Assembly (NCBI GenBank): GCA_037969175.1
Contig: JBBKWX010000096.1
Coordinates: 1-8,646 of the forward strand
Direction: 5' to 3'
Length of the DNA stretch: 8,646 nt
From: JBBKWX01 sp037969175
GTDB taxonomy: Bacteria; Bacteroidota; Bacteroidia; AKYH767-A; JBBKVM01
The position numbers and the translations under genes are program-made. The notes below the pieces were generated by a model. It saw nothing but the letters and a program-made list of their open reading frames with translations. It ran no database searches and was not told the origin of the DNA. Below are positions 6,247-8,646 of the stretch, in pieces (positions within the stretch are counted from its first letter, which is position 1; each line of letters opens with the position of its first letter).

Positions 6247-6254
6247 TATTTTTG
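6247..6254 (+). promoter_or_regulatory. Bacteroidota -7 promoter box of the S9 peptidase gene
   Basis: TATTTTTG fits the TAnnTTTG consensus. It lies between the upstream terminator and the ATG at 6273, predicting a leader of roughly 12-16 nt. A -33 element is weak: only CTGTTT near 6225-6230 is close to the expected place. Confidence 0.5.
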
Positions 6255-6272
6255 TATTCCAATTTATTCCAG

Positions 6273-8324
6273 ATGAAAAAATATCCTATCCTGTTACTTT
6301 TTATTTTTAGTTTCATTTTAACCTTTGCACAAGAAAAAAAAGCAATCACTCATGAAGCTATGTGGATGCTCAAACGTGTTGGTTCGCCTGCTGTTAGCCC
6401 TGATGGAAACTGGGTAGTCTTCAGTGTTACCGAACCCGCTTATGATGAAAAGGAACAGGTGAATGATATCTGGATAGTACCTTCTTCGGGCACAACAGCT
6501 CCCAGAAGACTTACCTCTTTCAAAGCTTCAGAGAGTTCGTATACCTGGAGTCCGAATAATAAATACATTGCCTTTGTTGCAAAACGTGATGGCGATGAAG
6601 AATCTCAGATCTATCTTTTGAATATGAAAGAAGGCGGAGATGCTCAAAAAATAACGAATACTGTAGGTGGCGCCAGCTCTCCAAGTTTCAGTCTTGATGC
6701 TAAGAATTTACTTTTTACAGGGCGGGTCTTTCCGGGTTGCTATACCGATTCTCTGAATAAGGCAAAACAAGAAGAAGTAAAAAAGCGAAAATATAAAGCA
6801 CGAGTATATACTACCTTCCCTATCCGGAGTTGGGACAGGTGGCTGGATGAAAAACAAAGTCATTTATTTATTCAATCTGTAGAACCGGGAAGTACCGCAA
6901 GAAATATTTTTTCGGATGTTACAATTAGCAAAGGCGAAGGTTTCCGGCTTTCAAGTGCTGCATGGAGTCCGGATGGCAAAGAAATAATATTTGCTGCCAG
7001 CACTGATATCAATACGGCTGCATATAATGAACCTGCAACACAACTTTTCAAAGTAGCTGTCGCAGGTGGTGATGCGATACAAATCACTTCGGGAAACAGA
7101 GATCACATGGGTCCAAGATTTACTGAAGATGGCCGCTATCTCATATGTTTTGAGAACCCGAACAACAATGGGAAAGTATATAATCTTACACGATTAACTC
7201 GCTTCGATTGGCCGGGAATGCAGAACAAAAGTATCATAAGTGAACAGCTTCACAACCCCATAGAAAGTGTAGGTTACTATGATAAAGAAATGATAATTAT
7301 TGCGCAATCGCAGGGAAGAGGAATAATATATAAAGCAGATATAGAGACTCATACAATGAGCCCTTTCAGTACAACTGATCGTGGATATTACAAAAATATA
7401 AGTATATCAGAAGGTGAGAATAAGGTCATCGTTGCGACTTATGAGAACACACATATGCCGACCGAAATTGTAAAAATAAACAAAGATGGATCGCATACTT
7501 TTCTAAGCAACTTCAACAAAGAAAAATTAGATGCGCTGGATCTCGGAGAAATTGAAACTTTCTGGTTCACAAATAAAAAAGGTGCAAAGATTCGAAGCAT
7601 GGTTGTAAAGCCTGCAGGATTTGATCCCGCAAAAAAATATCCCTTATTCGTAGTGATGCATGGTGGGCCGCACAGTTCCTGGAAAGAGGACTGGGGCTAC
7701 AGATGGAATTACCACTTACTGGCTAAGCCTGGCTATGTATTGGTTCTTACTGATTACACAGGCTCGACAGGCTATGGTGAAAAGTTTGCTCAGGATATAC
7801 AAATGGATCCATTCCGTGGACCGGCACATGATATAAATGAAGCGGCTGCGTTGGCAATAAAAAAATATCCTTTCATTGACGGCAGTAGACAAGCAGCCGG
7901 AGGAGCCAGCTATGGCGGGCATCTTGCCAATTGGATGGAAGCAACTACAACGCATTATAAATGCTTGATCAATCATGCAGGGCTAATGAACAGTGTATCG
8001 CAATGGGCTAGCAGTGATGCTATCTATAATCGTGAATTGATGAATGGCGGCGCACCCTGGACACAATCCAAGGTATGGCAAGATCAAAATCCGATCAACT
8101 ATGCATCTAAATTTAAAACTCCGATGTTGGTCACTGTTGGAGAGTTGGATTACAGAGTACCGATGAACAATGCTATTGAAACCTGGCATGTTTTGCAAAG
8201 ACAAAAAGTACCCGGAAAACTTATCCTGTTTCCTGATGAAAATCACTGGATCATGAAAGCAGAGAATAGTAAATTTTTCTATGCTGAAGTGCATGAATGG
8301 TTGGGGAAATATTTAGCAGAATAG
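6273..8324 (+). CDS. exported S9 family (prolyl oligopeptidase) peptidase, DPP5/acylaminoacyl-peptidase-like
   Basis: The 683-residue product has a signal peptide (MKKYPILLLFIFSFILTFAQ, cut near residue 19-20). A beta-propeller region follows with repeated SPDG-type blade motifs (VSPDGNWVVF, 41-50; WSPNNKYIAF, 92-101; WSPDGKEIIF, 231-240; TEDGRYLICF, 284-293). The alpha/beta-hydrolase domain starts near residue 430. The triad is visible as Ser546 in GGASYGGH, Asp626 in GELDYRVP and His658 in DENHWI, with HGGP at 463-466 for the oxyanion region. Length and order match S9 exopeptidases that trim short peptides in the periplasm. Translation should begin at 6273: the frame is open back to 6180, but that stretch contains the upstream terminator and the promoter box and hides the signal peptide. 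With its own promoter it is a separate unit, though functionally it fits peptide uptake beside the other exported peptidases. No clear terminator follows. Confidence 0.95.
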   Translation: MKKYPILLLFIFSFILTFAQEKKAITHEAMWMLKRVGSPAVSPDGNWVVFSVTEPAYDEKEQVNDIWIVPSSGTTAPRRLTSFKASESSYTWSPNNKYIAFVAKRDGDEESQIYLLNMKEGGDAQKITNTVGGASSPSFSLDAKNLLFTGRVFPGCYTDSLNKAKQEEVKKRKYKARVYTTFPIRSWDRWLDEKQSHLFIQSVEPGSTARNIFSDVTISKGEGFRLSSAAWSPDGKEIIFAASTDINTAAYNEPATQLFKVAVAGGDAIQITSGNRDHMGPRFTEDGRYLICFENPNNNGKVYNLTRLTRFDWPGMQNKSIISEQLHNPIESVGYYDKEMIIIAQSQGRGIIYKADIETHTMSPFSTTDRGYYKNISISEGENKVIVATYENTHMPTEIVKINKDGSHTFLSNFNKEKLDALDLGEIETFWFTNKKGAKIRSMVVKPAGFDPAKKYPLFVVMHGGPHSSWKEDWGYRWNYHLLAKPGYVLVLTDYTGSTGYGEKFAQDIQMDPFRGPAHDINEAAALAIKKYPFIDGSRQAAGGASYGGHLANWMEATTTHYKCLINHAGLMNSVSQWASSDAIYNRELMNGGAPWTQSKVWQDQNPINYASKFKTPMLVTVGELDYRVPMNNAIETWHVLQRQKVPGKLILFPDENHWIMKAENSKFFYAEVHEWLGKYLAE

Positions 8325-8347
8325 ATATTACGATTTCTTCTGATGGC

Positions 8348-8383
8348 ACACGGATAACACGGATGAAACGGGTTAACACGGAT
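8348..8383 (-). repeat. 9-nt-period repeat (ACACGGAT units), copy 3
   Basis: The unit ACACGGAT occurs at 8348-8355, 8357-8364 and 8376-8383, with a degenerate unit (GAAACGGGTT) between the last two, so the period is 9-10 nt. On the minus strand the unit reads ATCCGTGTT, the same pattern as the ATCTGTGAG units at 229-324. It begins 23 bp after the S9 peptidase stop. Confidence 0.65.
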
Positions 8384-8445
8384 TTGTTTTGTACTCACAT
8401 ATTGAGTTTGGAGACAATTGTACATTCATAATTATTAATTGAATT

Positions 8446-8466
8446 CGTATCTCGTAATTCGTAATT
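8446..8466. repeat. heptamer tandem repeat CGTAATT (3 units, first degenerate)
   Basis: CGTATCT (8446-8452) is followed by two exact CGTAATT units (8453-8459, 8460-8466). I have the impression that runs of 'AATTCGT' are common between genes in Bacteroidota. No function is apparent. Confidence 0.5.
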
Positions 8467-8478
8467 TATTTCTGTGCC

Positions 8479-8507
8479 AAATTGATACACGGGCGTCCTG
8501 CCGGACG
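8479..8507 (+). repeat. 29-nt GC-rich hairpin element, copy 1
   Basis: This copy runs from AAATTGATACACGGG to CCGGACG and matches copy 2 at 28 of 29 positions. The hairpin core CGTCC-tgcc-GGACG is extended by TTT at 8508-8510, which can form three G-U pairs with GGG at 8491-8493 in plus-strand RNA. It resembles a REP-type intergenic palindrome. Confidence 0.75.
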
Positions 8508-8521
8508 TTTTACATTGTACA

Positions 8522-8553
8522 AAATTGAAACACGGGCGTCCTGCCGGACGCCC
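8522..8553 (+). repeat. 29-nt GC-rich hairpin element, copy 2, with full palindrome
   Basis: The 29-nt unit (8522-8550) repeats copy 1 with one substitution (A for T at 8529). Here the hairpin is complete: GGGCGTCC (8534-8541), loop TGCC, GGACGCCC (8546-8553). It ends one base before the stop codon (8554-8556) of the minus-strand gene at the window edge, so it may double as a 3'-end stabiliser or weak terminator for that transcript. Confidence 0.75.
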
Positions 8554-8646
8554 CTACGTTATAAATTTGTTTTCTACTTCTGCCAACGAATTAAATAATT
8601 GTTCAAATGATGTGATCACAAAATATTCTTCCTGCATCACATCTGT
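8554..8646 (-). CDS. phhA: C-terminal end of probable phenylalanine 4-hydroxylase (partial, 5' end outside window)
   Basis: Thirty codons and a TAG stop (8554-8556) are visible on the minus strand, running off the right edge in frame. The segment DVMQEEYFVITSFEQLFNSL matches, from memory, the end of the catalytic domain of bacterial phenylalanine 4-monooxygenases, where 'IDxxQxxYFVIxSFxQLF' closes the fold. That enzyme is a cytoplasmic iron- and pterin-dependent hydroxylase converting phenylalanine to tyrosine. The iron-binding HxxxH and Glu lie further upstream and are outside the window, so the call rests on this short tail alone. The stop codon touches the GC-rich hairpin repeat. Confidence 0.6.
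   Translation of the reverse strand, partial: TDVMQEEYFVITSFEQLFNSLAEVENKFIT

Noticed and set aside
8479..8550. Possible two-repeat CRISPR array (29-nt repeats, 14-nt spacer)
   Set aside because: The gap is far shorter than a CRISPR spacer, there are only two copies, the repeat is a strong hairpin of REP type, and no cas gene is present.

Overview
The window looks like ordinary chromosome from a member of the Bacteroidota. AT-rich DNA carries a papain-like protease with a C-terminal type IX secretion (T9SS) sorting domain. Two promoters match the Bacteroidota -7 box TAnnTTTG, start codons sit in A-rich leaders without Shine-Dalgarno sequences, and the intergenic repeats are of a kind I associate with this phylum. 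I see no rRNA, tRNA, transposase, phage gene or CRISPR array.

Layout. Positions 1-526 are mostly non-coding: a possible C-terminal ORF tail, a near-perfect palindrome, two copies of a 9-nt-period repeat and a 40-codon remnant resembling the end of an NTF2-like protein. A YjbR/MmcQ-family gene (527-847) and a small four-helix membrane protein (899-1309, minus) converge on a shared bidirectional terminator. A DUF1697 gene (1482-2021) has a promoter so close to its ATG that its mRNA may be leaderless. It converges, with 3 bp between stops, on an unrecognised 476-residue protein (2025-3455, minus) that seems to hold two related beta-rich modules.

Positions 3666-8324 form a co-directional block dominated by exported peptidases: a lipoprotein zinc metallopeptidase of M57/HEIGH type (3666-4463), an exported 210-residue protein of unknown function (4593-5225), a papain-like AvrRpt2-type cysteine protease with a T9SS tail (5250-6170) and an S9 prolyl-oligopeptidase-family peptidase (6273-8324). 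The second and third are 24 bp apart, share a strong terminator and are probably co-transcribed. The protease has almost no room for its own propeptide, so the upstream exported protein is a reasonable candidate for a separate inhibitor or chaperone. This pair is the most interesting hypothesis here. The S9 gene has its own promoter, and its start is corrected to 6273.

Positions 8325-8553 are a repeat patch: a 9-nt-period repeat, a CGTAATT heptamer repeat and two copies of a 29-nt GC-rich hairpin element. At the right edge, on the minus strand, are the last 30 codons of a gene whose ending matches phenylalanine 4-hydroxylase. Its stop codon lies at the edge of the second hairpin element.
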